A stretch of DNA of 64,000 nt from Cardinalis cardinalis. Lineage: Eukaryota; Chordata; Aves; Passeriformes; Cardinalidae. Below, piece by piece: positions 50,594-62,262 of this stretch; the first letter of the stretch is position 1, and every line of letters begins with the position of its first letter. A program made the translations under genes and the position numbers. A model generated the notes under the pieces. The model made no database searches, was not told where the DNA came from, and saw only the letters and a list, made by a program, of their open reading frames with translations. The stretch covers positions 3,479,719 through 3,543,718 of the forward strand of contig JACDOX010000038.1 of the NCBI GenBank assembly GCA_014549065.1. The letters are read 5' to 3'.

Positions 50594-50637
50594 GGAGAGA
50601 GAGAGTAAGAGAGAGAGAGAGAGATAGAGAGAGAGAG
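50594..50637 (+). repeat. (GA)n microsatellite
   Basis: GA units interrupted by GTAA and GATA. The open frame running through it (RERERDRERE-type peptide) is a repeat artefact. Confidence 0.92.
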
Positions 50638-50814
50638 TTTAAAAAGCAGAGAGAGAAATATTAGTTCAGGCAAAGGAAGCAGTATTGGAAAAAGACATGT
50701 CAACAACTGGAGCTGTGGGACACTAAGGAAGCCCCTGCTAGCAGAGAAATTTGAGTAATGGCACAGACTGGAACAAACCAGATTGGAAAATAAAGAAGAG
50801 AGATTTGAAAATAT

Positions 50815-51140
50815 GAATGAAGTCTTCACACAAACTTCTCCAGGCTGAACAGCTTCAACTTCCACAGCCTGTCTTTGTAGAAGAAGTGCTCCAGTTCTTC
50901 TATCAACTTCATGGCCCCCTTCTGGACTTGCTCCAAAAGTTCCGTGTTCTTCCTACGCTGGGGACACAAGAACTGCACACAGCACTCCAGGTGTGGGGTC
51001 ACAAGAGCAGAGTAGAAGGGGAGTATCCCCTCCCTTGTCCTGCTGGCCACATTCTTGCTGATGCAGCCCAGGATTCCTTTGGCTTTCTGTGCTGAGAGAG
51101 CACACTGTTGGCTCATGTTGAGTTGTTCATCAGCCATCAT
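50815..51140 (-). mobile_element. CR1 LINE fragment with remnant of ORF2 C-terminus, minus orientation
   Basis: On the minus strand 51140-50826 a continuous frame of 104 codons reads, in part, SAQKAKGILGCISKNVASRT, then REGILPFYSALVTPHLECCV and KNTELLEQVQKGAMKLIEEL. This is the conserved C-terminal end of the CR1 reverse-transcriptase ORF (the 'SALVRPHLEYCVQFW' region in active copies), followed by a short 3' part ending in the CAGGCTGAA-type segment. The rest of the element is missing and it cannot transpose. That this frame is still open is notable for a dead copy. Confidence 0.92.
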
Positions 51141-51693
51141 ACAACATAAGCAGAATGGGTTTCAAACAGGGACAGAAAAGTTATATTGATTATTTGAAGG
51201 GTTTTAGATTAAGAGGAACTATTCTACCTGTGAAGAAGTTAACTGAGAAAAGCTGATACAAATCCAGAAGCTTCCTTAGGCAAGAGAGGCTGCAGGTAGC
51301 AGAGACAAGCCAATGCAGTTACTATAAAACTGTGTGTATTTGAGTACTGTTGACATTAACGTGGCCAATAGAGCTCACAGAAATTTTTTACTGAGACAAT
51401 TTTTGCCTGTGAATGACAGTTTGTTGAAGCTGACCCTCTGCAGGAGCATACTTTCTAGTCTCAGTGGAAAAGGTTGCTTAGATCTGAAATGGACTCATTG
51501 GNCAGAAGGAGAGAAGAAGCAGTCAGAAGAACCAGATATTTAATGAACTCATCTAGAATACGGGAAGGCCAGGGTGAAGTCTTTGCTGGGTGATAAGAAT
51601 TTTGAACCAGTTTCCACCATTTCAATATTAAGTCTAGCTACTAGTACACCAGTTCTTCTAGGAGAGGGTTGTTTTCTATCTTCCTCACATAAG

Positions 51694-51710
51694 AAAAAAA
51701 AAAAAAAAAA
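51694..51710 (+). repeat. Poly(A) run, 17 bases
   Basis: Uninterrupted A17 after ACATAAG. No recognisable retroposed gene lies upstream of it, so it is treated as a simple homopolymer rather than a retrocopy tail. Confidence 0.85.
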
Positions 51711-54102
51711 CATCTGAGGAGGTATGAATATGTCACAGCATGAAGAGTTACTCTGAAACATCTAAAATACCCTGATGCTTTGCACCATCACATCTCTCCA
51801 CCACTTAAGGCAGAAAGAAGACCCTGAAGCAGCAGTAGGCTCATGAATGGAGGTCTCTGGCTCTGATGTCAGAAGTGAGGGAGCTCTTTGTGGTCTTGAT
51901 CAGATGGTATACAACTACATTTTCATAGGTACTCAGTTCTCTGTGCCTCATCTGAGATATTTTGCACCTACTGTTCTATTCTGTATTTTTCAAAGGTGCT
52001 CAAGACCTACTGCTCCCTTTCATGTCCTACAGCAAAGCAATTAGGTTAAGTTATTTCAGACTGGGTTCCCAGAAATGAAGATGCATAAAATGAATGAACA
52101 CATGAAAATATTGGCCTTAGTGTCTCTGTGACTCAGCTTTCCTGTCCCTACAACGGAGAAAACAATGCTTACTGATTCTTCAAAATTCTTTGAGCTCTAT
52201 GAGTGAAAAGCAGTATGAATGTTAGGTATGATTATAATTTTCATAAGAAAAAGAAATATTAAAAGCATCATTTATCCCTGGGGAAGGGATCCCAGCACGG
52301 AAGAGGCATCCCCATCCAAAGAGCCACTTGAAAGTTGAGCAGTTGCTAAGAAACGACAGTGCCTTCATCGCAATGAATACCTCCAGACGGATGGAGTGGG
52401 CAACCATTTCACAAGGCTGCCACGAGGTAAAAAAAGAAATGGGACCAGGCATCATTAGCAAAGAGGAGATCATTAGATTCCTGCACTGCGGTCTGCATGA
52501 ACCTAGAGTGAAAATGGATGAGGACAGTCATGTAGGAGAGATAGCAGGGAGCGACTCTCTTAAGTGCTCTATGAAGAATAAGGAGGCTCTGGGTGCTTGT
52601 TAAGTGGAACGGCGGTGTCGATGGAGGAGCTTGAGGACACAGTAGATAATGGCTTCTTTTCAAAGAGCTGAGCAGAGTACCAGAAGCTATGGAATTACTG
52701 GAAACACACACTGGAGTAAAGTAAAAAGACAGAGTAAAGAGATAGGCCTAAATGATGAGAGGTACCAGGGTCAAGAGAAGTAGTTGTTTTCTTGAGCAAC
52801 TGAATTATGTCAGATNCTTCCAGGGCTGCAAAGAGAGTAGGAGGAAAGGCATGAGAAAGGCTCAGGAAAGGGGGCTGTTAAGTCTGAACAATATAAATCA
52901 GGGGAATCTGTGATGGAAAGATGAGGAAAGTATATTGTCTGGAAAAAAGCTAGGAGGTGAAGACAACATGGGTGTGCAGGGAATAATAGTGGTGTCAGAG
53001 GAACAGGGAGGAAGGGCAGAGAAGGAATAGCAAGACTGTCCTTGATAGGCTGCCCTAAGTCTCCTGGTAGATATGAAGATTCACACTTGTTCCTGAAAGT
53101 ATAACCCAAACAATTGAGAATCAGAGACTTGATAAAGCATCCTGAAGAAGATCCTGAAGTGATGGATTTTGTTCAGATTTGGGTTTGGCTTTTAATGCAG
53201 ATGTTGTTGGACAGAAATGGAGATTAACTCAGCACTGCAGGTATTGCCATAATGGACAGAGAGATGAAAGGAGGGAGCCAGTCAAACTGCAGATGAGCAC
53301 TAATAGGCATATGAGGAAAATGCTTGAAGGGAATCAAAGTTTTAGTGTAATTCTGAAATTAAGAGACAACAGGGATTGGTGCAAATTAAGCAAGGCAGCA
53401 CTGGGTAGGGCAGGAAAAGCTGATCTTATTAGGACTGAGTGCCAGAGATCAGGGAGCTGCATTTGAGGAACTGCATGCCAATAGTCAAGAAAGAAGGAGA
53501 AGAAAGAGGAAGGGGCAACAGGAAGAAAGTCATCAGAGTTAGAACAATAAGCTAAAAACTAAGAAGTCTAAAAGATTATAGAAGGTAAGAAAATAGAAGA
53601 AATTCACATGTNGAAAATTGTTTCAAAGGGGAATGGAGAGATGAGCTGTTAAAAAAAACCACATAGAATCTACTCAAGGTTTCAGAGATGGGAGATGAAG
53701 CTTGTCCCAGAAGAAGCCACAGGAACAGGAATGTTTCTTGCTTTTTCTGGCAGTTCTGTCCTGCAGGAAACACCCTTGACAAGACATGACCTAGTGAAGA
53801 TACAATAAACAACAGAGACAGTGGTATTGATCTTCTTTGGAACCTGCAGAGTGTGGGAAATGTTCTAGTGCTGGGATTATCCCCTTGATCAACTTTTGGG
53901 GAAGTCATGAGATTGGAGGAAATCCCACAACTTTTCTCTCTGTAGAAATGCTCTGCACCCTACAGCCTGTGGGCTGTGCTGGGAGATGCTCAGCCCCTCA
54001 GTGACACTGCTCTGCTGCTCTGGCGGTTCCCATCCCACCACCCACAGACAGCCCTCTCCCTGCCACTGCCTCTCTTACGAATGAACACTCCTGATGTGTG
54101 GA

Positions 54103-54112
54103 TGATTGATTA
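54103..54112 (+). promoter_or_regulatory. PBX/HOX-like composite motif TGATTGATTA
   Basis: TGATTGATTA joins a PBX half (TGAT) to a HOX-type half (TGATTA) in the usual composite arrangement. It lies in a non-repetitive stretch of intron 1. A 10-bp match is weak evidence on its own. Confidence 0.25.
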
Positions 54113-57100
54113 GGCAAAAGCAATAAAGGGAACATGTTTTACCCAGCTGTTTAGACCAGATCATGAAAGCACAAACCCGCTCAATTCTCAGAGCCAGAGA
54201 GGCCCAGCAGGACTGTAGGGGAGGCTTAATACTCACACTAAAACACCCAGCATGCAGCAGTTATATTATCTTTTCCTTACCTGCTGTTCTACTTGTGTCA
54301 TTCCCTCTTCTTGAATCTCTGTGCTGACTTCCAGACTCCTTCTACATCAAAGTTCAGTCCTCATTTCATCTTCAAGGCCTCACGTGGCTCTCTTGGAGCG
54401 TGCTCCCTGTCTCCTCTCCCATGCTACTCAGTGCTCACTCAGCACATCTGCCCCTCCCCAGCCCCCTCCNTTGCCCTGCAGCAATGACTCTGCTCCTCCT
54501 CTCCTGCTGTCCTCTCCCCTCCTTCCACTGCACAGCCTTATTCACCTCCCTCGTGCCTGCCCTCAGGATTCATTTACTGCAGTTAGTCTCCCTGTGTTAA
54601 TGACTTCCACTTCTCCTATGCCCTTGGCAAGCTTTGCCCCTTCTGACTATTAACTTTGTTTACTATATTACATCTTTGGAATGAGGAATGATTCAGATAC
54701 ACACAGCCAAAGCCAGGAGCAAAGATATGAACATGCTGTAGCTCAGCCTGTGACCTTTCTCAGGCACTTCCTTACCTCATTTCATCCTGCAAGTCTTAGG
54801 CCCAATCTTGTCCCCTCTGTTTCCCACTGACCTCATCGGGAGCAGGATCCAGACCCTGTAGCTGCTGCCTAATGGCTGCTGAGAGCCTCTTGTGAAGAGC
54901 TGGGTATCCTCACTTGCAAGTGCCCCACATGCCGGGGTCTTTGCATTGCAAAATCCTGGGGACAAAATTCCTCCTGTTTAGCTGCCAGTCAAACGCTGTG
55001 TACACATGATGGCATGTTGAAATACATAATAATGCTTAAAGCTACAAGCAGACAGCATTATCAGGAAAAGGCTTTCCCCTCCCACTCACCCCTTGTCTAT
55101 CTGTTTCTTTCCCGTTGTCAAAATTTAGCATCCTCCACTGAGAGACTCAGTTTTGCTCTGATGCTTGGAAGGCATCCAGTCCCAGCCTGCTTGCTTTCCC
55201 TGCCAGTCTCCACAGGTATTCTATACACAAGGCTTCCAGCTTGTCAGGATATGCTCTCTCTTCTCTCCACACCCACACCCCTCCCACCCCCTGCAGGGGA
55301 ATCTCCAGCGCTGGGGTTGTTACAGGATCCCGGGATTAGGGAAAGTTGTTCATTCTCTTTGCTGTATCAACGGCCTCTGCTCTGCAGTGCACTGTGAAGT
55401 GCACTACAGAAAAAGAGGAGCCTTTCAGGAGGAGTGGAGGGCAGCTCTCAAGAGGCATTTACACAATCCATTTGTTATGTGAGGTTACACAGGAAACAAG
55501 AGGAAAACCTGCATGGTTTTGGTTCCAGCTTGGCCAAAACTCATTTAGACATTCAATAAAAGGGGCTCCACGAGAGGCAGTTTGGACCAGAGACTAATGC
55601 ACAGACTGAATTCCATGTTTGAGGTTGGCTCTGGTGTTGGCTCAGCAAAACCAAGGCCAGCACCTTCCAAAGCTGTGCTGATCAAGAGGTCTTGGTGCAC
55701 AATGGATTTCAGAGGTCAGTTTTGAAGGAGCAGAGTGGTAGACTGAGGTGTGGCAACTGTAAGTAAAGTGGCCAAGTGGTACTCAAGGAACAGCTGGCCG
55801 GCTGTGTCTTCAGCAGCCACAGCTGTCCCAGCAGGACCCAAAGAAAAGCTTCAAACATGTGCTGAGTNAGGTGAGTGGTAGCTGACAAGTCAAGCAGATG
55901 CAAAGACCAGGCTGGAAAAACATGGACAGCTACTTTCCCATCCCACAGGGCTCTGGATTTACAAAACTTGCTGTTCTACACTGNGGTGGGGAAAAGATAG
56001 GTTTTTATGCCTTTTTTTTTTGTTTAAGCCAAAACCATAAGTTAGATGCACTGAAATTGTCAGTAAGCCGACAGTTCAGATATTCACATTATTCCCCTGG
56101 GATTCAGGTGACCAGGTCAAAGTCCCTGCATCTGTCTGAGAAATTTTCATTGAAAAATGCTGACCAACTTCTAGACAGAAAGACTTTCAGCAGTGGCTGT
56201 GGCACAGACGAAAAAAAAAAAGGGATTTACTCATGGAGAGACAAACACACACTGAGGCTGAGATNCTGCTGTTCTTTGATCTAGGCACTTTTCTTGTCTG
56301 GCAACTGAGTTCAAAGGTAAGAGAATGAGGTTAAGATCTAAGATGCAGCACAACTTTTGTTGTTACTTCACAGACTGCTGCAGCTATAGCAGTAAATTAG
56401 AAACTGAGAAAGGGGCTGGTACTTAAGGCCAGTGATTCCAGTGGAGAACTGATATTTTCCAAAGAAAAGTGGGCAGATACTAAAGCGATTTGGGTTTTGG
56501 CAGTCTTAGGAGACAAATTCTCAAGTTGAAGACTTTAAAGCAGGGAAGTTTCAGTTCTGAGACCTACATTATTCCATGTGTGGTGTAGGTGGGGAGCACA
56601 GAGGCACAATTTGGTACAAGAAGCTCTGACGGATGTCTCCAGGTAGTACAATCCAGGACATTGAAGGTGGCTTGGTACATGCTTGGACATGATTCAAAAC
56701 TCTGAAATGGCCTTTCAGGTTTCTAACTGAGTGTAACTGGACCAGATCACATTAAAAATAATATTCCCCAGTCTAGTATTGTGAGTAAATTTTATTCCAT
56801 TATGAATAGCCTCCTCCCTGGCACGGAAGAGTAATGTTACGTGTAGAGTAGCTGAAAACGCTTCAGAGATTAGCCTTAGCACATAGCTCACACCTACAGA
56901 CTCTTCTGCAATAAATTAGTGTGCTCAGTGGATGAAAAAATATTGGTGGAGCAGCACGACTTGCAGTCAAGCTTCAAAAGAGTTATTATGACTGAGCAGC
57001 AGTACCTGCTCCCCCGTATGCCTTCCCTGGCTGTGCCACAGGAAGAGTCACACTCCTCCTTTGCAGCCCTCCCTTCAGCCTCCCGTTTCCAAATCATCCT

Positions 57101-58689
57101 TCCCTCGCTGACTTCCACTTGTTTTTCTTGCAGGCATTATCCCTAACTCTAGCACACCTTCCCCCTCTATGGTTTCCTTTTTAAAAGCCAGCATAAACTA
57201 ACAGGATATACACGTGCACACAGTCGTAAATGTCTCATGATCCTGTTCTGCTATAAACCTCCCNTTTCCAAACACCCTGCTGGCACTGTTTGCTTGTTAA
57301 ATAAGCCCAGTGCTGTGCTTAAGTCTAACTTTTGTTGTAAGAGCTTAAGGAGAGGGCCAAATCACTTTGTTTTCTTGTAAATCACCAGGGTACCCGCAAC
57401 CCTGAGGAAATAACAATAATAAAATTATTAATGTTCTAATAGCAGCCTCTAAAAGCTAGCAACACTTGCAAGGCTTGGCATTTGTTTTTTGCTCAGCTGC
57501 ATAGAAAGGGACCTAAAATCAAATCTGTGCAATATCTACTTTAACACCCAGTGTTTGATGTGGATTATGAGTAAAGCAGCAAGTTAGAACAGCAGTAGCT
57601 TGTTTGGAGACATTGGGAGCCTCGGCATAGCTGTGCTAAGGCAATTTGATCAGACTCACAGCTACCCTGCATGGCCCTGTGGGATATAATCTGTGTTTAC
57701 CAACATTTTCTGAACTCCAGTGACCCAAGTGAAAAATAAGCATAATGTGTGTAACAAAGCAAACTCTGTGTCCTGGCTCTTTCAGCACAGAGGGCAATGC
57801 TTTCCTACAACTTTCACAGACCAGTCTGGTTGTTACTCTGGATATTTGCCTTGCCAGTAATTGCACCTAAATAAGCACAGGGAGCTATCAGCCTAAAATG
57901 TTTTGGAACCCCTACATGCAAATCCATACAACTCTTCATATCCTGAATCCTAGCATAGCTGGGAAATGCAAGAAACAATATTAAGCCTTGGCTGGATTCA
58001 GCATTCAGGCTGACTGGGGAGGGACTGCATTGAAGGCTGTCTCCATCCTGAAGACATGACTAACCCTTTCTGCAAGTGGCTAGCTCAGGACCAGGGGCTT
58101 CCTCCTCAGCTGTCAGTAGGAAGAGGCTTGCTACACATCAAATCAGCCCTCTGCTCTTCCTGCTCTGTTTTCCCTCACATTTCTTATTCCTTATTGATTT
58201 AGGAACATTTGGGAGGCTTTGGATAATTTTGTGAGTGAGGTTCAGGTCAGAACTGGATTCATCAGGAGTGAACATCCTGAAGACCTTCAGCACACTCACA
58301 TTCCCTTCATCCCGGCATGTTCCCCAGAGGGAACAGCAGGGTATCTGTTCTGGGTCAGGCTTCTCCCAAAACACCAGTGCTGGAGGGTGAGATGTAGCGA
58401 CTGCCAGAGGAAATTGCAAAATTGGAAAGTCCTGACCTCTTCCCCAGGGCTTTCATTTTCTAATTTGTAGGTGGTGCGTTCCAGGGCATAAAGGACACAG
58501 GGCAGAAAAGCTCCGTGAGTGCCTGGCCCTGCACGTTGCAGCTCAACCTGAAGCGCTGCAGTCAGCAGGGTTTCCTGCCAAGGAAATCCTACTCCCAGCT
58601 CCTTCCTGGCCATCTCTGGTGGGCTGCCTGGAGGGACAGCAAAAATCCCAGCGCACTTCCTGAACAGACTAAGGGATAACCAATATTCC

Positions 58690-58812
58690 CTGCCTGGGCA
58701 AAGCCGCCTCCGCTCTCCAAGGGCAAGCGTGTGTGCGCTCAGTGAGCGCGTAATGGCTGCCACGCTCCTCTGCAGAGCCTCCGCGCCGCGGGACCTCTGT
58801 CAGCGCTGCATC
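58690..58812. promoter_or_regulatory. Small CpG-dense patch in intron 1
   Basis: About 12 CpG within 120 bp (GCCGCC, CTCCGC, AGTGAGCGCGTAA, CTCCGCGCCGCGGGA, CAGCGCTG), in an intron that is otherwise CpG-poor. It includes a 7-bp inverted repeat GCGCTCA-G-TGAGCGC at 58735-58749. It could be a minor promoter or an unmethylated enhancer. No exon with a start codon and donor is evident. Confidence 0.4.
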
Positions 58813-59459
58813 AAGGGCCTTGGGTTCCCTGGGGTGAAAAAGAACTAGAGAAAGTCCAGCCCTTCTCTTGTTCTATTTCCTCACCTGAAATAGACTTCAC
58901 AATCATCTCCTGGGCTGGAATGGCTAGAACAGTGTTGTCTGCAGAACAGGTTGCGAATTTTCAGTGGAGCCACTCGCTCCAACTCAGGCAACAGCAGATG
59001 GACCCCCAGTTCTCATCTAGGGGGATCTCATCTCTCACCTTTAAAGAAAGCAAGCAGTGCCGACCTTCTCAGTCATTTCCCCAGAGGAAGGGAGGGCAAT
59101 GAAATGAAAAGCCCTGAAGACCACTGAGCAGGATTGCAATTTTCCATGAGAGGCAAGCTGAGGAATTCCCACACACTGTTATTCCCCAAAATTTCTACTG
59201 CTGGGTGTCAATTCTGCTACAGATTTCACAATTCCTACTGCAGGCTGATGATGTTGTGTGGGAGAACACAGGAGACTTGCTGAGACTGCCAAATTGCTAA
59301 ACATGTGTGGTGGTGGGCTGTCCCTTCCTCCATGTGTCTGAGCCTCGGAGGGGAAGGGGGAGGAGAGCTTAAGTGCCACAGAAGAGGGAGGATGNATTAA
59401 AAGCTGCCTCTGTCATTGACTTGTTCCATTCTTTGGCTTATTTCCCTGGGGTTCTCGGG

Positions 59460-59640
59460 TATTTTTGTTATTAATAACTAATAATAATTTCTATATAGCG
59501 CTTTGCATTCTGAAGCACACCACATACTTCATAAGCTAATTAACAGCTGAGAGCCTAATTCCTCTCTTGGTTGTGGCCCTAAATGCTGAAGGAGCAGCTC
59601 AGAGTCACACTAGATTTACACCAGTTTAACTGAGGACAGT
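59460..59640 (+). repeat. Possible ancient amniote interspersed repeat remnant
   Basis: AATAATTTCTATATAGCGCT, then TGAAGCACACCACATACTTC and later AGATTTACACCAGTTTAACTG resemble MIR/L3-like ancient repeats common in amniotes ('tatatagcgctttac ... gatttacaccagtgtaactga'). The match is from pattern memory only. Confidence 0.3.
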
Positions 59641-60349
59641 GTCTCCCTATAGATCCAGCTGGATATGTCAGAGGCAAATGCAATGTGGAGCTGGAGATGA
59701 AAGATGTGAAGTGCCTTTTCTCCTCCTTCATATTTTAAAAATGACTAAGGAAATTGCATTCAAAAAGCCTTGTGAACACAGCATTACAATTGCAAGATTC
59801 AAGATTTGGAGTTTGGGAATAGCTAAGCCCTGGTTCCTGCTGAGTTAGGGGCTCAGCTCATTATTGTACCAAGGCATGTGCAGCTTGTGGCTCATCCCAG
59901 GCTGTGCAGGACACTTTTCACCATGTAAACAGGACTGGTTTGCCCTCTTTTCTTGCCTATAAATCCATGTCTGTGCACAGTTACTTCCAGTGACCACTAG
60001 AGTTACAGTCTCATCACTGATCCAAACATGACCTACTGTACAAGGTGAGCCTGGCTCTGTCCTCTGATGCGCACTCATAGATCAGCAATACAGTTACATC
60101 TGAGCAGAAAAATGCAACACAATAGGATTAACTAAATCAGAAATCTTCTAGCTCATGGTTTTCCTCTACATACTTCTGGGGAAAGATTAATCCATTTGAG
60201 TTCTGGGGTTTTGAGTCCAAATTCAAGATGGTTCAGTCCTTATGCCCTCATCCAGCTAGGATGTTGTTTACATGCTCTGATTTCTGAGAGTTTGATGTTG
60301 TAACTCTATATGCAAAAACTGTCCTAGTTACAATATTGTTGCTGTGGTA

Positions 60350-60376
60350 GGGAAAAGGAAAAAAAAAAAAAGAAAA
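60350..60376 (+). repeat. A-rich simple repeat
   Basis: GGGAAAAGGAAAAAAAAAAAAA followed by GAAAAC, a short A/G simple repeat. Confidence 0.75.
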
Positions 60377-61807
60377 CAGAAGAACCAGCTCTTAAGTACT
60401 TCCTCCATCCCATTCACCCCTTTCCATGCAGGCTTACATTACTGTCTTCCTTCCTGTCACATCTGGATGTGCAGCCGTGGATTGGGATTGCCTGTGGTAG
60501 CTATGGAGCATCTCCTCTCCTCCCACACCTTATGCACATCACTTCTCTCTCACTGCAGATAATTGCATCACCCTTCCTGTCACTGTACTCAGAGTTGTAG
60601 TGTCACATTTGACTTGTTAAACACACACACACATAAATGTTTTGCTACAAATTGATAGATTTTTTTTTAATCATCTATAATTTCTTGATTTCTTTTACAT
60701 GCCCTTCCTGTTTTGCTTGGACTATTCTCCATGTCCTGATCAACTTCTGCTTTTATTTCTTCATCCTCCACCACAGCAGGTCCTGCACTTAAGTTATGCT
60801 CTTCAAATTTGAAACCAAACATCATGCTACAACATCTGAGCACAACTACTTACAAACANTTTTCTCAATTCTATTTCTGGTTCCCAGCTCATTTCAAATC
60901 TAGTTCTGTCTCTTCTTGCAAGGCAAAGGCAGTACTTCTACTAACTCAGCTAATATACCTTGAAAACTGTTATGGGGCTTGTAAGCCAGAAGGTTAATAT
61001 ATTTTTTCCTTCCTAGAGCGACACTAGTCACTCTAACAGCAGTAGAAATAGTTTCTAATCTCTCTGTTGAGGAACCAGAGATATTGTTCATGGTTTACTC
61101 ATTCATTGAATCACACTGGCAAATACCATTAAAAAACCTAAATTATTTCATTGACATATAAATGAAATCACACAATTGTTACATATGTATATGTAAAATT
61201 ATTTTCAATGTCAGTGAGGAAGGCAAATGTGAGAAATAGAACATTAGGAGTAGCACAGTTATCCACAGCTTTCAATGGTTTAGATGAGCCTAATACATTT
61301 TTGTGTTAAGTACTATTTGCAGAAGAAATTCAGTCCAGGTTTGATTCTGGCGAAGTCTAGGAAACAGAGGCATTTGTTTACCGTGGGAGACATTGTACTG
61401 GGTGTCTGCAAAAAAGGATTTTTTGAATGATTTTTATTATTGCTGTGTTGAGATTTTTCCTTTGTGACTTGGACAGATTTCTAGCAGACCCTGAAATGCA
61501 GCCACCTGCAATGTTTCAGTTTCTAAAGCTCAAACATGCTGGATTTGCATTTGCACCAAAACGCATTCAAGAGCCTTTGCCCAATTTTCCCAGCCAATCT
61601 CACTTCTCTGCCTGTGACAAAGCACAGAATTTCAAGCCACAGCAAGGATATTTTTGAAAGTTACAACCCTGTAAAAAGAGGGTGTTTATAAATGGAAATC
61701 TTCATATAATCTTAATAATAGGTTTTGCTACCACTGCATCTCCACCCACGTACATGGAATAGCTGTAGCCAGCTCTGAGGCAGAGTCTATGGGCTACTTA
61801 GCAGCAT

Positions 61808-61825
61808 GCAGCAGCAGCAGCAGCA
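61808..61825 (+). repeat. Short (GCA)n run, six units
   Basis: Six GCA units after GCAGCAT, within a GC-richer 200 bp. In one frame it gives a Ser run, but no gene is supported around it. Confidence 0.8.
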
Positions 61826-62053
61826 CCGAGCAGGGTGGGAAGGAGGGGAGGCTGCCACCTCCAAGGAAAAATGCAAAGCGGTTCCAGGCTGGCAGCACTG
61901 CAGAGTCCAGCCCTAGCACAGCGTGGGCCCCCTTGGCTGCTGCAGCAGAGCTCTGCAAGGCACCATGCAGGCAATGCCAGGGTGGGATGGGGTCTCCTGC
62001 ACTCCCACACTGCTGAGGCTCCACAGGAGGGACTTGAGTCGCCTCCAGCAGCA

Positions 62054-62262
62054 CGTGTGGTCATCACACTGAAAGGGTGGTTAAGTATTCGAAAGGGCTG
62101 CCCAGGGAAGTGATGGAGTCACCATCCTTGGAAGAGTGCATTAAACAACTGAGCATGGCACTTAGTGCTTTGGTTAAGTTGGCATCATGGTGATCAGTCA
62201 AAGGATGGACTCGATGATCTTGGACATCTTTTCCAACTTAAATGATTCTATGATCCTTCTGT
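62054..62262 (+). mobile_element. CR1 LINE 3'-end fragment, + orientation
   Basis: The sequence follows the CR1 3' region closely: GAAAGGGTGGTTAAGTATT, GGGCTGCCCAGGGAAGTGAT, GGAGTCACCATCCTTGGA, GGCACTTAGTGCTTTGGTTA, GGATGGACTCGATGATCTTG, then TCCAACTTAAATGATTCTAT and the octamer tail GATCCTTCTG. Truncated at the 5' end, no ORF. Confidence 0.92.

Noticed and set aside
50257..50664. ORF of 135 codons ending in an Arg/Glu repeat
   Set aside because: The repeat is the translated (GA)n microsatellite and the rest has no recognisable feature.
51694..51710. A17 run as the tail of a retrocopied gene
   Set aside because: No coding or structural RNA similarity is visible upstream and no target-site duplication was recognised.
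52328..52603. ORF with protein-like composition (91 codons)
   Set aside because: Looked coding at first because of acidic and basic residues, but no domain, conserved motif or flanking splice sites were found.
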